Shown piece by piece: positions 17,203-25,722 of a stretch of DNA of 42,173 nt. Both the position numbers and the translations under genes were made by a program. Below the pieces are notes generated by a model, which was given only the letters and a program-made list of their open reading frames with translations, searched no databases and was not told the DNA's origin. Each line of letters begins with the position of its first letter. The stretch's first letter is position 1. This DNA comes from RH-chloro-G1 sp003670575 (GTDB taxonomy: Bacteria; Chloroflexota; Dehalococcoidia; UBA2979): assembly GCA_947499615.1 (NCBI GenBank), contig CANMOP010000018.1, positions 1-42,173 of the forward strand, in the 5' to 3' direction.

Positions 17203-17300
17203 ACCCCATCCATGCCCTGCGGGAGCGGGCCTACTGAGGCGGTCAGTCTACCGTGCCGGGCGGGCGCCCGTATGCATACGCAGGGGAATGACGCGAGATG

Positions 17301-20300
17301 TTAACCGGCGACGGCGGCGTACTGGCGCTCGTATGCCTCGTCGCCAATGCGGCGGGCGCCGCCAAGCACGCCGAGCAGCGGCTGAATCTGCGGCAATAGC
17401 AGTTCGATGTCCGCGACGCCGGGCAGGCGGAGCAGTTCCGTGCGGCCGTTGCGCAGCCTCACCTCCAGCTCCACGGGACATGCACCCGGCATCTGTCCCA
17501 GCAACTCGATGAGCCGCTGTAGCCGACGACGGTCAGCCGCCTCATCGGTGGTTTCGTCCATCGCGATGCGGAGCCGGACCGGGCCGGCTCGCTCGTCGGA
17601 GCGGCGCTGCTCGCCTGTGCTGGCGGACGGGCGCGACGGCTCCGGGCTCGTCTCCCTCTGCTCCGGCGTGGGTTCCACGGCGCGGAGCGCGGGGCGCGCT
17701 GGTGCTGCGTCTCCATCGAGGTCGAGCGTTGGACGCGGGGAGCCGGGGCCCGAGGGCGGCGTCGGCGTCGGGCGCACGGCGGCGGCTACGGGCATCGGGC
17801 GCGTGGGCAGCCGCGATGCGCCGACGGCGCCGCCGGTCATCAGTTGGCCGGCGTCCAGGTCGTACGCCCAGACATCCTCGATCGCAGCGGTCAGGCGGTC
17901 GGCGCGATCACGCACGTTCACTCGGGTCAGGATGACGTTCCCTTCCACCAGCAGGTCCTGGTAGCGCTGGAACGGCTCTGGCCACGCGGTCAGCTCGGTG
18001 GTGCCACTCAGGTCCTCGACGGCGACGGCGGCGAACGGCTTGCCTTGCCGAGTGGCGAGGCGGCGGACCGCGGTCACGGTGCCGGCCACGATAATCGACT
18101 GCCCAGCGAGTTCTGCGCTGACCTCGGCCAGCTGCGCCGTCACGTACTCCGCGAGGTGCGTGGCGGCCCGTGTGAACGGATGCTCGGAGAGGTAGGTGCC
18201 CAGCAACTCGCGCTCCCAAGCCAGCAGCTCGCCGTGCGGCGTCTCGATGTGTGGCAGCTCCAGCGCGGGCAGCGGCGTGTCCACTTGTGCGCCGAACAGG
18301 TCGAACATCGAGGTCTGCCCGGTCTCGCGCAGCCGCTGCTCCTGCTGTGCGAGCGAGAGAATGCGGTCCAGCCCACACACAATCGAGGATCGGTCGCCGA
18401 GGCTGTCCATCGCTCCGGCCTTCGCCAGCGATTCCAGCGCACGGCGGTTCAGCTCGCGCGTGTTGAGACGGCGCGCGAACTCCGCAAGGGTCCCGAATGA
18501 TCCGTTCGTCGTTCGCTCCGTTATCAGCGTCTCCACCGCGCCGAGGCCGACGTGCTTGATCTGCGCCAGCCCGAAGCGGATCGCACGCCGTCCATCGACG
18601 CGGCGCTCCACCGTGAAGTTCGAGCCGGATGCGTTCACGTCGGGCGGAAGCACGTCGACACCGAGCCGTGTGCACTCCGCGATCGCGGCGGCCATGCGCT
18701 CCAGTGCGCCCGTGGGGTGCGCCCCGGCGGTCATCAGGACCGCCGCCATGTACTCAATCGGGTAGTGCGCTTTCAGGTAGGCGGTCTGCCACGCGATGGT
18801 GCCGTAGGAGAAGGCGTGCGCCTTGTTGAACGCGTAGCCTGCGAACGGCTCGATGAGGTCGAATACCTCCTCGGCCAGTTTTTGCGTGTAGCCGTTGGCG
18901 ACGGCGCCGGCGATGAACCGCTCGCGCTCCGCGAGCATGACGGCGGCGATCTTCTTGCCCATCGCCTTCCGCATGATGTCGGCCTGACCGAGCGTGTACC
19001 CGGCGAACTTCTGCGTGATCTCCAGCACCTGGTCCTGGTAGGTGATGACCCCGTAGGTCTCATCCAGCACCGACGCGAGATCGGGGTGTGGGTAGTGGGC
19101 GGCGGCGCGCCCGTGCTTCACCTCGATGTAGCGCGGGATGTGCTCCATCGGGCCGGGGCGGTACAGTGCCACCATGGCGGAGAGTTCGCGGATGTTCTGT
19201 GGCTGCAGCTCGGCGACGTGCCGGCGCATGCCCGCAGATTCCATTTGGAACACGCCGAAGGTCTCCGCGTCCGCCAGCAGCCGCGCTGTCGCCTCGTCGC
19301 CGTCCGGCAGCGCGTTGAGGTCCAGCGTGATGCCCTCGGACTGGCGGATCAGCTCGACGGCGCGCCCGAGGATGGTCAGGTTCGCGAGGCCGAGGAAGTC
19401 CATCTTCACCAGGCCGATCTTCGCGACCTCGGCCATGGCGTACTGCGTGGTGGGCAGCGTCAGGACGTCGTCGTCCTTCGACGAGGTGGCGCGCTGCAGC
19501 GGCACGACCTCATCCAACGGCTCGCGCGAGATCACGATGCCCGCAGCGTGCGTGCTCGCGTGTCGTGCGACGCCTTCCAGGCCGCGCGCCGTCTCCATCA
19601 GGTCGCGCACGGCGGGTTCCGTGGCGATCAGCGTGCGCAGCTCCTCGACCTCCGCGACGGCGGTGTCGAGGTTCACGTGCAGCGTGTTCGGAATGAGCCG
19701 CGCCACGCGATCCACGTCGCCATAGGTCATGCCCAGCGCGCGACCGGAATCGCGGATCGCGGCCTTCGCTCCGAGGGTGCCGAAGGTGACGATCTGTGCC
19801 ACGCGGTCGCGCCCGAACCGCTCGGAGGCGTAGCGAATCACCTCCTCGCGGCGCTCGTCCGCGAAGTCGAAGTCGACATCGGGCATCTCGTGCCGCTCGA
19901 TGTTCAGGAAGCGCTCGAAGACCAGCCGGTACTGGGTCGGCTCGATGTCGGTCACGTTGAGGCAGTACAGGATGATCGAGGCCGCAGCAGAGCCACGCAC
20001 GCCCATCGGGATCGCCTTGGAGCGTGCGAACTGCGCGATGTCGCGCACGATCAGGATGTACTCGACGAAGCCCGTCTCCTCCACGACGCTCAACTCGTAA
20101 CGCAGGCGCTCGCGCTGTGCATCGGTTGGCGGCGCGTACCGGCGCTCGAGGCCTTCCTCGCACAGTTGGCGGAGATGCGCGATCGGCGCCATGCCATCCG
20201 GGATGCCCGGGTCCGGCAGAATCGCGCGCCCGAACTGGATCTTGATGTCCACCTGCTCCGCGATGCGCGCGGTGTTGTCGAATGCCTGCGGCAACTCCGG

Positions 20301-21053
20301 GAAGAGCGCGCGCATCTCATCCTCGGACTTCAGGTAGAACGACTCGCTGTCCATTCGCATGCGGTTCACGTCATGCACGGTGGAGTTGGTGCCGATGCAG
20401 AGCAGGATGTCGTGGAAGCGGTGGTGCTCCTGCAGCGTGTAGTGCGAGTCGTTGGTCACGACCAGCGGCAGGTCCATGCGCTTCGCGAGGTCCACCAGCG
20501 GGCGGTTCAGTCGACTGAACTGCTCCTGTCCGTGCTCCTGCAACTCGATGTAGTAGCGGCCGGGGAACGCGTCGCGGTACCAGCCCGCGATGGCATCCGC
20601 GTCCTGCTCGCGGTTCCCGCCGAGCGCACCCATCAACTCGCCAGACGGGCACGCAGAGAGCGCGATCAGTCCCTCGCTGTGCGCGGCCAGCAACTCACGA
20701 TCCATGCGCGGCTTGTAGTAGAAGCCCTCGAGGTGCGACGCCGTCGTGAGCTTGAGCAGGTTGCGATACCCCACCTCGTTCTGTGCGAGCAGGGTGAGGT
20801 GGAACTGCGAGCGATCCTGCGCGCCACGGCTGTGTCGGCTGCCCTGCGCGACGTACGCCTCGATGCCAATGATCGGGTTCAACTCAGCCGCACGGGCCGC
20901 CTCGTAGAACTCGATGGCGCCGTACATGTTGCCGTGGTCGGTGATCGCCAGCGAGCTCTGCCCCATCGCCTTCGCGCGCGCGACAAGGTCTGGAATGCGG
21001 CTCAAGCCGTCCAGTAGCGAGTACTCAGAGTGGGTATGGAGGTGGGTGAACAT
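17301..21053 (-). CDS. dnaE: DNA polymerase III alpha subunit
   Basis: Replicative polymerase of 1250 residues. The N-terminal PHP domain has THLHTHSEYSLLDG, ITDHGNMYG, GIEAYVA, SACPSGELMGAL and NDSHY, i.e. the metal-binding motifs appear intact. The polymerase core carries the catalytic aspartates in MPDVDFDF (Asp392, Asp394) and KMDFLGL (Asp552). Tandem HhH and an OB fold (IIVAGTVTAVRRLATRQGKP) follow, then a long Pro/Ala/Ser-rich linker (~1080-1150) and a final ~100-residue domain. I use the ATG at 21053 (MFTHLHTHSE), the usual N-terminus; a TTG at 21074 is possible. No Shine-Dalgarno is visible, but a good promoter lies upstream. Confidence 0.97.
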   Translation of the reverse strand: MFTHLHTHSEYSLLDGLSRIPDLVARAKAMGQSSLAITDHGNMYGAIEFYEAARAAELNPIIGIEAYVAQGSRHSRGAQDRSQFHLTLLAQNEVGYRNLLKLTTASHLEGFYYKPRMDRELLAAHSEGLIALSACPSGELMGALGGNREQDADAIAGWYRDAFPGRYYIELQEHGQEQFSRLNRPLVDLAKRMDLPLVVTNDSHYTLQEHHRFHDILLCIGTNSTVHDVNRMRMDSESFYLKSEDEMRALFPELPQAFDNTARIAEQVDIKIQFGRAILPDPGIPDGMAPIAHLRQLCEEGLERRYAPPTDAQRERLRYELSVVEETGFVEYILIVRDIAQFARSKAIPMGVRGSAAASIILYCLNVTDIEPTQYRLVFERFLNIERHEMPDVDFDFADERREEVIRYASERFGRDRVAQIVTFGTLGAKAAIRDSGRALGMTYGDVDRVARLIPNTLHVNLDTAVAEVEELRTLIATEPAVRDLMETARGLEGVARHASTHAAGIVISREPLDEVVPLQRATSSKDDDVLTLPTTQYAMAEVAKIGLVKMDFLGLANLTILGRAVELIRQSEGITLDLNALPDGDEATARLLADAETFGVFQMESAGMRRHVAELQPQNIRELSAMVALYRPGPMEHIPRYIEVKHGRAAAHYPHPDLASVLDETYGVITYQDQVLEITQKFAGYTLGQADIMRKAMGKKIAAVMLAERERFIAGAVANGYTQKLAEEVFDLIEPFAGYAFNKAHAFSYGTIAWQTAYLKAHYPIEYMAAVLMTAGAHPTGALERMAAAIAECTRLGVDVLPPDVNASGSNFTVERRVDGRRAIRFGLAQIKHVGLGAVETLITERTTNGSFGTLAEFARRLNTRELNRRALESLAKAGAMDSLGDRSSIVCGLDRILSLAQQEQRLRETGQTSMFDLFGAQVDTPLPALELPHIETPHGELLAWERELLGTYLSEHPFTRAATHLAEYVTAQLAEVSAELAGQSIIVAGTVTAVRRLATRQGKPFAAVAVEDLSGTTELTAWPEPFQRYQDLLVEGNVILTRVNVRDRADRLTAAIEDVWAYDLDAGQLMTGGAVGASRLPTRPMPVAAAVRPTPTPPSGPGSPRPTLDLDGDAAPARPALRAVEPTPEQRETSPEPSRPSASTGEQRRSDERAGPVRLRIAMDETTDEAADRRRLQRLIELLGQMPGACPVELEVRLRNGRTELLRLPGVADIELLLPQIQPLLGVLGGARRIGDEAYERQYAAVAG

Positions 21054-21097
21054 ATTGATTATGCGCTTGGTCAATTACGCGAACGGGTGTACGGCTG

Positions 21098-21126
21098 ACT
21101 ATACCGCGAGCCGCCGCAGATGTCAG
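21098..21126 (-). promoter_or_regulatory. Sigma70-type promoter for dnaE
   Basis: On the minus strand CTGACA (21126-21121) is followed after exactly 17 nt by TATAGT (21103-21098). The predicted start is near 21091, about 38 nt before the dnaE ATG. Confidence 0.75.
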
Positions 21127-21179
21127 GGGCATGTGGCTCGCCGGAGCCGCGCCTGGTGGATCGTCGATCCGGGCGACCG

Positions 21180-21204
21180 AGGGGCGGCGAGGGGCCCCGC
21201 CCCT
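21180..21204 (-). terminator. Possible terminator hairpin at the end of lysC
   Basis: An 8-bp stem AGGGGCGG/CCGCCCCT with a 9-nt GC-rich loop overlaps the lysC stop codon. There is no T-run on either side, so intrinsic termination is doubtful; it lies just upstream of the dnaE promoter. Confidence 0.35.
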
Positions 21205-22423
21205 ACTCCCGGTCGAGGGCGAACGCCTCGTGCAGCACTCGCACGGCGTCGGCGACCTGAGCCTTGCGCACGAGGCAGGTGATGCGTATGTCCGAGGTCG
21301 AGATCAGTTCGATGTTGATGCCGCCGTCGAACAGTGCGCGGAACATCGTGGCGGCGTAGCCGGGGGCGGAGGCCATGCCGGTCCCCACCACGGAGACCGT
21401 GCCGAGGTCGCCATCGGTCACCACGTCTTCGGCGCCGAGCTCCGGGAGCGCCTTGCGCACCACGTCGACGGCCTGCGCCATGTCATCGCTGGCGACGGTG
21501 AAGGTGAGGTCAGTCAGGCCCTCGACGCTGGCGTTCTGCACGATGGTGTCGACGGAGATATGAGCCGCAGCGAGCGGTTCGAAGAGGTGCGCTGCGATGC
21601 CTGGGCGGTCCGGTACGGCGCGGACCGTCACCTTTGCCACCTGCGATTGGTGCGCGATACCTCGGACCTTGTTCGCCTGTTCCATGGTCGTCTCCCTGTG
21701 GATGATCGTGCCGGGCGCAGTCTCGTCGAACGTGCTGGCGACGAGGATCTCGACGTCGTAGAGGGCGCCCACCTCGACGGCGCGAGCGTGCATGACACGC
21801 GCGCCGGTGGTGGCAAGCTCCAGCATCTCGTCATATCCGATGTCGCGCAGCGGCCGGGCGGCCGGGCAGACACGCGGGTCGGCCGAGAAGATGCCGGCCA
21901 CGTCGGTGTAGATCTCGCAACGGTCGCTCTTCAGCGCGGCTGCCAGCGCGACGGCCGTGGTGTCCGAACCGCCGCGCCCCAATGTGGTGACATCGAAGTC
22001 CTCCGACAGCCCCTGGAAACCGGCGACGATGATCACACGCCCCGCGTCCAGTTCACGGCGCATCCGCTCCGTGTCGATGCCGGAGATGCGTGCGCGCCCG
22101 TATACGGCGTCCGTGTGGATGCCCGCCTGCGCACCGGTGAGGCTGATCGCGGCGATGCCCTGCTCGTGCAGCGCCATCGTCATCAGCGTGGAGGAGACGA
22201 TCTCGCCGGTGTGCAGCAGCACGTCCATCTCGCGGGCGGATGGGCGCGTGCTGATCTGCCGAGCGAGGTCGATCAACTCGTCGGTGGTGTCGCCCATCGC
22301 GGAGACGACAGCGACCACCTGGTCGCCGCCGCGTACGCGCCGCGCGATGCGATCGGCGACCCGCTGGATCTTCGCGGCGTCACCGACGGAAGAGCCGCCG
22401 TATTTCTGCACGACCAGTGCCAC
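21203..22423 (-). CDS. lysC: Aspartate kinase
   Basis: Phosphorylates aspartate, the first step to lysine, threonine and methionine. The 406-residue protein begins with VVQKYGGSSVGD, has the active-site FDVTTLGRGGSDTTAVALA and EIYTDVAGIFSADPR, and ends with two ACT domains (VTVRAVPDRPGIAAHLF and VSVVGTGMASAPGYAA), the usual sites for allosteric inhibition by lysine or threonine. It lies 49 bp after thrB on the same strand, giving a thrB-lysC pair for threonine synthesis. No lysine riboswitch fits in the gap. Confidence 0.97.
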   Translation of the reverse strand: MALVVQKYGGSSVGDAAKIQRVADRIARRVRGGDQVVAVVSAMGDTTDELIDLARQISTRPSAREMDVLLHTGEIVSSTLMTMALHEQGIAAISLTGAQAGIHTDAVYGRARISGIDTERMRRELDAGRVIIVAGFQGLSEDFDVTTLGRGGSDTTAVALAAALKSDRCEIYTDVAGIFSADPRVCPAARPLRDIGYDEMLELATTGARVMHARAVEVGALYDVEILVASTFDETAPGTIIHRETTMEQANKVRGIAHQSQVAKVTVRAVPDRPGIAAHLFEPLAAAHISVDTIVQNASVEGLTDLTFTVASDDMAQAVDVVRKALPELGAEDVVTDGDLGTVSVVGTGMASAPGYAATMFRALFDGGINIELISTSDIRITCLVRKAQVADAVRVLHEAFALDRE

Positions 22424-22472
22424 TGTCGTCTACCCCGCTGCTATGTATGCCCTTGACTCACTGGTTGCGCTG

Positions 22473-23372
22473 CTACGTGCGCGCGATGATTTCCGCGCCG
22501 GCGGTCTGGAAGCCGCACACGCGTGTCGTCGACTGCACGCCATGTGACGCGGCTGCCTCGCGCATGGCGCCGGCGACATCCTCCGCGCGGGTGGCGCTCA
22601 CCAGTGCCGCGATGGTTGGACCGCCACCGGAGAGGTAGACCCCCACCGCACCCGCGTCGCGAGCAGCCTGGAAGATCGGATACATCGCGGTGAAGATCGT
22701 CGCGCGCGCCGGCTGGTGCAGCACGTCTTCCGTCGCAGTAGTGAGCAGATCGTATCGCTGCTGACTCAGCGCGGCGACGAGCAGTGCCGCACGTCCGATG
22801 TTGTGGACAGCCTGGTTGAGAGTCACCCGCTCCGGCAACTTGAGCCGGGACTCCTCCGTCGGCATGGAGAACTCCGGAACCAGCAGTGCGACCCGCAGGT
22901 CGGCCGGTGGTGTGATACCGATGTGGACGATGCCGTCATCGTCCGCGACGACCACCTGCAGCCCGCCAAGCAGCGCCGGCGCGGCGTTGTCGGCGTGCCG
23001 CTCCAGTTGCGTCGCCAGCGCGAGGATCGCGTCCGCGCTGTGCGGCTCGCCACCCTCGATCAGCGCATCGGCTGCCAGTAGCCCCGCGACACGCGCGGCC
23101 GCCGAAACGCCCAGCCCCCGCCCCACCGGGACATCGCCCACGTAGCGCGCGCTCAGGCCAGCCGGCGGCGCGACGCCGACCCGTGTGTAGAGCGAGAGCG
23201 CCGCGCTGATCACCATCCGCGTGATCGGATCTTCGGGGGCGCGAACCGGCTGGTCGCTCGCCTCGAGGGTGATCTCGGACGTCCAATCCAGCGCGATGCC
23301 GAGGCAATCGAACCCCGGTCCCATGTTTGCGGAGGTCGCGGGGACGCGAACGGTGACGCTGTGTGTTGCCAT
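22473..23372 (-). CDS. thrB: Homoserine kinase
   Basis: GHMP kinase that makes O-phosphohomoserine for threonine synthesis. The 299-residue product starts with VRVPATSANMGPGFDCLGIALD, a homoserine-kinase hallmark. The ATP loop is PVGRGLGVSAAA, where most GHMP kinases have GLGSS, a mild variation. The third motif is VYLSGGGPTIAALV near residues 244-257. The ATG at 23372 has no Shine-Dalgarno but a TACACT ends 6 nt upstream, which could give a leaderless mRNA. Upstream is the divergent thiolase. Confidence 0.95.
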   Translation of the reverse strand: MATHSVTVRVPATSANMGPGFDCLGIALDWTSEITLEASDQPVRAPEDPITRMVISAALSLYTRVGVAPPAGLSARYVGDVPVGRGLGVSAAARVAGLLAADALIEGGEPHSADAILALATQLERHADNAAPALLGGLQVVVADDDGIVHIGITPPADLRVALLVPEFSMPTEESRLKLPERVTLNQAVHNIGRAALLVAALSQQRYDLLTTATEDVLHQPARATIFTAMYPIFQAARDAGAVGVYLSGGGPTIAALVSATRAEDVAGAMREAAASHGVQSTTRVCGFQTAGAEIIART

Positions 23373-23378
23373 GTGGAC

Positions 23379-23384
23379 AGTGTA
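23379..23384 (-). promoter_or_regulatory. Candidate -10 element for leaderless thrB transcript
   Basis: TACACT on the minus strand ends 6 nt before the thrB ATG, so the normal start of transcription would be the A of the ATG. No good -35 is seen. Confidence 0.35.
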
Positions 23385-23526
23385 TGGGCGTCCTCCGGGC
23401 CGGGAAAGAGTCGGAACGCCTGCGGAGGCCGTGCCGGACGTCCCGCCGCTGGAGGGCGCACGGCACTGGCGCTACACTGGATGCAGCGAGCGCCGCGTCA
23501 GCGGTCCAGGGGAAGAGAGACCACTG

Positions 23527-24702
23527 ATGGAAGACGTTGTGATCCTCAGCGGTGTGCGCACCGCGATTGGCACGCTGGGCGGCGCCCTGAGCGAGACGCC
23601 CGCATCCGACCTGGGTGCGGCCGTCATTCGGGAAGCCGTGATCCGCGCGGGCATCCAGCCGGAGCAGGTGGATCAGGTGATCCTCGGCTGTGTCGGGCAG
23701 GTCGCCGAAGACGGGTACATCGCCCGCGTCGCCTCGCTCAAGGCGGGAATGCCGAATGCCACGCCGGCTTACACCGTCAACCGCATCTGCGGCTCTGGGC
23801 TGGAGGCGATCAACACCGCCGCCCGTTGGCTCCAGACCGGTGACGCGGAGATCGTCGTCGCTGGCGGCGCCGAGAACATGTCGATGATGCCCTACCTGCT
23901 GCGCAAGGCGCGGTTCGGCTATCGCCTCGGCCACTCGGAGATCGAGGACGGCGCCGTGCACCTCGTGACCGACCCGTACCTGAAGATTCACATGGGCATC
24001 ACCGCCGAGAACCTCGCGGAGAAGTTCGAGGTCTCACGCGGCGTGCAGGACGAGTACGCGCTCGCCTCTCAGCAGCGCGCCCGCGCCGCGATCGACGCTG
24101 GCTACTTCACCGAGCAGATCCTGCCGCTGGACGTGCGTCGCGGTCGGGAGACCATCTCCTTCGCCGTGGACGAGCACCCACGCGAGACGAGCCTGGAGGC
24201 GCTGGGCCGGTTGCGTGCCGCGTTCAAGACCGACGGGGCCGTGACCGCTGGCAACGCGTCTGGGATCAACGACGGCGCTGCGGCGCTCGTCGTGACCACG
24301 GCGGCGAAGGCGAGTGCGCTGGGCATCAAGCCGCGTATGCGCATGGTCGCTCGTGCCGAGTCCGGCGTGGCGCCGGAGACGATGGGCGAAGGCCCGATCC
24401 CCGCGATTGAGCGCGTGCTGGCGAAAGCCGGCCTCACCGTCGCCGACATGGACGTCATCGAGCTGAACGAGGCGTTCGCGGCGGTGGCGGCTGCTTGCTC
24501 CACCGCGCTGGGCCTCCCGCGCGAGAAGACGAACCCGAACGGCGGCGCGATTGCCCTCGGGCACCCCGTCGGTGCGAGTGGCGCGATCCTCACGGTGAAG
24601 GCGATGCACGAACTGGAGCGCACGGGTGGCCGCTACGCGCTGGTCTCGCTGTGCATCGGCGGCGGGCAGGGCATCGCGACCATCTTCGAGCGCGTGGAGT
24701 AA
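23527..24702 (+). CDS. Acetyl-CoA C-acetyltransferase (thiolase)
   Basis: Condenses or cleaves acetoacetyl-CoA-type substrates. The 391-residue length is standard. It begins MEDVVILSGVRTAIGTLGG; the acyl-accepting Cys is in VNRICGSGLEAI (~Cys88), and the C-terminal catalytic residues are in NEAFAAVAAA, GGAIALGHPVGASGA (His) and SLCIGGGQG (Cys). The ATG at 23527 follows GGGGAAGAGAG. It stands alone, divergent from thrB and closed by a hairpin terminator, so its exact pathway (fatty-acid breakdown, PHB or isoprenoid precursor) cannot be told. Confidence 0.96.
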   Translation: MEDVVILSGVRTAIGTLGGALSETPASDLGAAVIREAVIRAGIQPEQVDQVILGCVGQVAEDGYIARVASLKAGMPNATPAYTVNRICGSGLEAINTAARWLQTGDAEIVVAGGAENMSMMPYLLRKARFGYRLGHSEIEDGAVHLVTDPYLKIHMGITAENLAEKFEVSRGVQDEYALASQQRARAAIDAGYFTEQILPLDVRRGRETISFAVDEHPRETSLEALGRLRAAFKTDGAVTAGNASGINDGAAALVVTTAAKASALGIKPRMRMVARAESGVAPETMGEGPIPAIERVLAKAGLTVADMDVIELNEAFAAVAAACSTALGLPREKTNPNGGAIALGHPVGASGAILTVKAMHELERTGGRYALVSLCIGGGQGIATIFERVE

Positions 24703-24741
24703 CCGCTCGCGCGCGAGTCGGCGCACCACACGTGGTACACA

Positions 24742-24772
24742 CGAAACGGCGCCCCACTGGGGTGCCGTTTCG
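24742..24772. terminator. Bidirectional hairpin terminator between convergent genes
   Basis: A 14-bp stem with one G-U pair (24742-24755 with 24759-24772), loop ACT, lies between the thiolase stop and the stop of the minus-strand zinc-ribbon gene. The flanking T-run is short on the plus strand (TTGC). Confidence 0.75.
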
Positions 24773-24799
24773 TTGCGAGCGAGCCGACATCGAGGGACC

Positions 24800-25009
24800 T
24801 CACAGCACCAGGCTGACCCGCAGGTGCACGATGGCCTGCTCAATCCAGTTGCCGCATGGCCCGCACGCGTAGCGCATGCTGGTGGTCCCGCGCTGCACCA
24901 CGCGTGCACGCCCCTCTTCCATGTTCACGGCTTCACCGCGAATGAGGTGGATCTCCAGGGCCTCGCCCCGGATTGGCTGCTCGCAGATGTCGCACAGAAC
25001 GGCTTGCAT
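24800..25009 (-). CDS. Small zinc-ribbon-like protein
   Basis: A 69-residue protein with CDIC near the N-terminus (residues 6-9) and CGPC later (~49-52), a likely four-Cys zinc site, separated by a strand-rich segment EALEIHLIRGEAVNMEEG. The ATG at 25009 has GGAGG at 8 nt spacing; open frame further upstream to 25114 has no such support. It is the last gene of the pdxS-pdxT-GNAT-R3H-tmk run, 71 bp after tmk. I do not recognise the family. Confidence 0.75.
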   Translation of the reverse strand: MQAVLCDICEQPIRGEALEIHLIRGEAVNMEEGRARVVQRGTTSMRYACGPCGNWIEQAIVHLRVSLVL

Positions 25010-25080
25010 CGTTTTGCCTCCGACGGACACCGTAATCATCGGAGCCTGACGAACACGTGAGATGCGCGATCGAGTTGAGG

Positions 25081-25722
25081 TCAGCCGGAAATCAGCGCGC
25101 CGATGCGATGCCACGCCAACTCGGTTACCTCCTGCGCTGGGAGGGCGGCGTCCAGCACCAGCCAGCGGGTCGGCTCCGCTGCGGCGAGCGCCAGAAACCC
25201 CTCGCGCACCCGCTCATGGAAGGCGGCTGTCTCACGTTCGACGTAGTCCGCGCCGTCGACGCCATCACGCAGCACGCCGCGTGCGTGCCCAACGGTGGGT
25301 GGCAGATCCAGCAGCACCGTGAGGTTCGGGCACAGTCCGCCCGTGGCGACTTCATTGATTGCTGCGATGCGTTGCAGGTCGATCCCGCGACCGTACCCCT
25401 GGTACGCGAGCGTCGAGTCGGTGAAGCGGTCGCAGAGCACCAACGCGCCACCGGCGAGCGCGGGGGCGATCACATTGGCGACCAGTTCCGCACGCGCCGC
25501 AGCGAAGGTCAGCAACTCAGCGGTCGGCGAGGGCGCGCGATCCATGCCGAACAGCGCCTCGCGCAGTCGTTCGCCGAAGGTGGTGCCGCCCGGCTCGCGG
25601 CACGTCACCACCTCTAGGCCCCGGACGTGAGCGAGTCGTGCGATCGCCGCCAACTGAGTCGACTTCCCCGCGCTCTCGCCGCCCTCGAAGGTGACGAGGG
25701 TGCCAGGGTGGGTGCGACTCAT
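25081..25722 (-). CDS. tmk: Thymidylate kinase
   Basis: Phosphorylates dTMP to dTDP for DNA synthesis. The 213-residue protein has the P-loop FEGGESAGKST (residues ~11-21), the REPGGT motif, CDRFTDSTLAYQGYGRG (the DRx and lid-proximal region) and LDLPP. The ATG at 25722 overlaps the stop of the R3H ATPase gene (ATGA). An upstream in-frame start at 25743 would lie within that gene and is not favoured. Confidence 0.96.
   Translation of the reverse strand: MSRTHPGTLVTFEGGESAGKSTQLAAIARLAHVRGLEVVTCREPGGTTFGERLREALFGMDRAPSPTAELLTFAAARAELVANVIAPALAGGALVLCDRFTDSTLAYQGYGRGIDLQRIAAINEVATGGLCPNLTVLLDLPPTVGHARGVLRDGVDGADYVERETAAFHERVREGFLALAAAEPTRWLVLDAALPAQEVTELAWHRIGALISG

Noticed and set aside
18552..21017. 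Very long open frame (821 codons) on the + strand opposite dnaE
   Set aside because: Shadow of dnaE in high-GC sequence; no recognisable domains, and dnaE motifs on the other strand are unambiguous.
21131..22456. 441-codon + strand frame opposite lysC
   Set aside because: Shadow of lysC; composition is Arg/Asp/His-rich without any domain.
22424..22472. Lysine riboswitch before lysC
   Set aside because: Only 49 bp separate thrB and lysC, far too short for the riboswitch.
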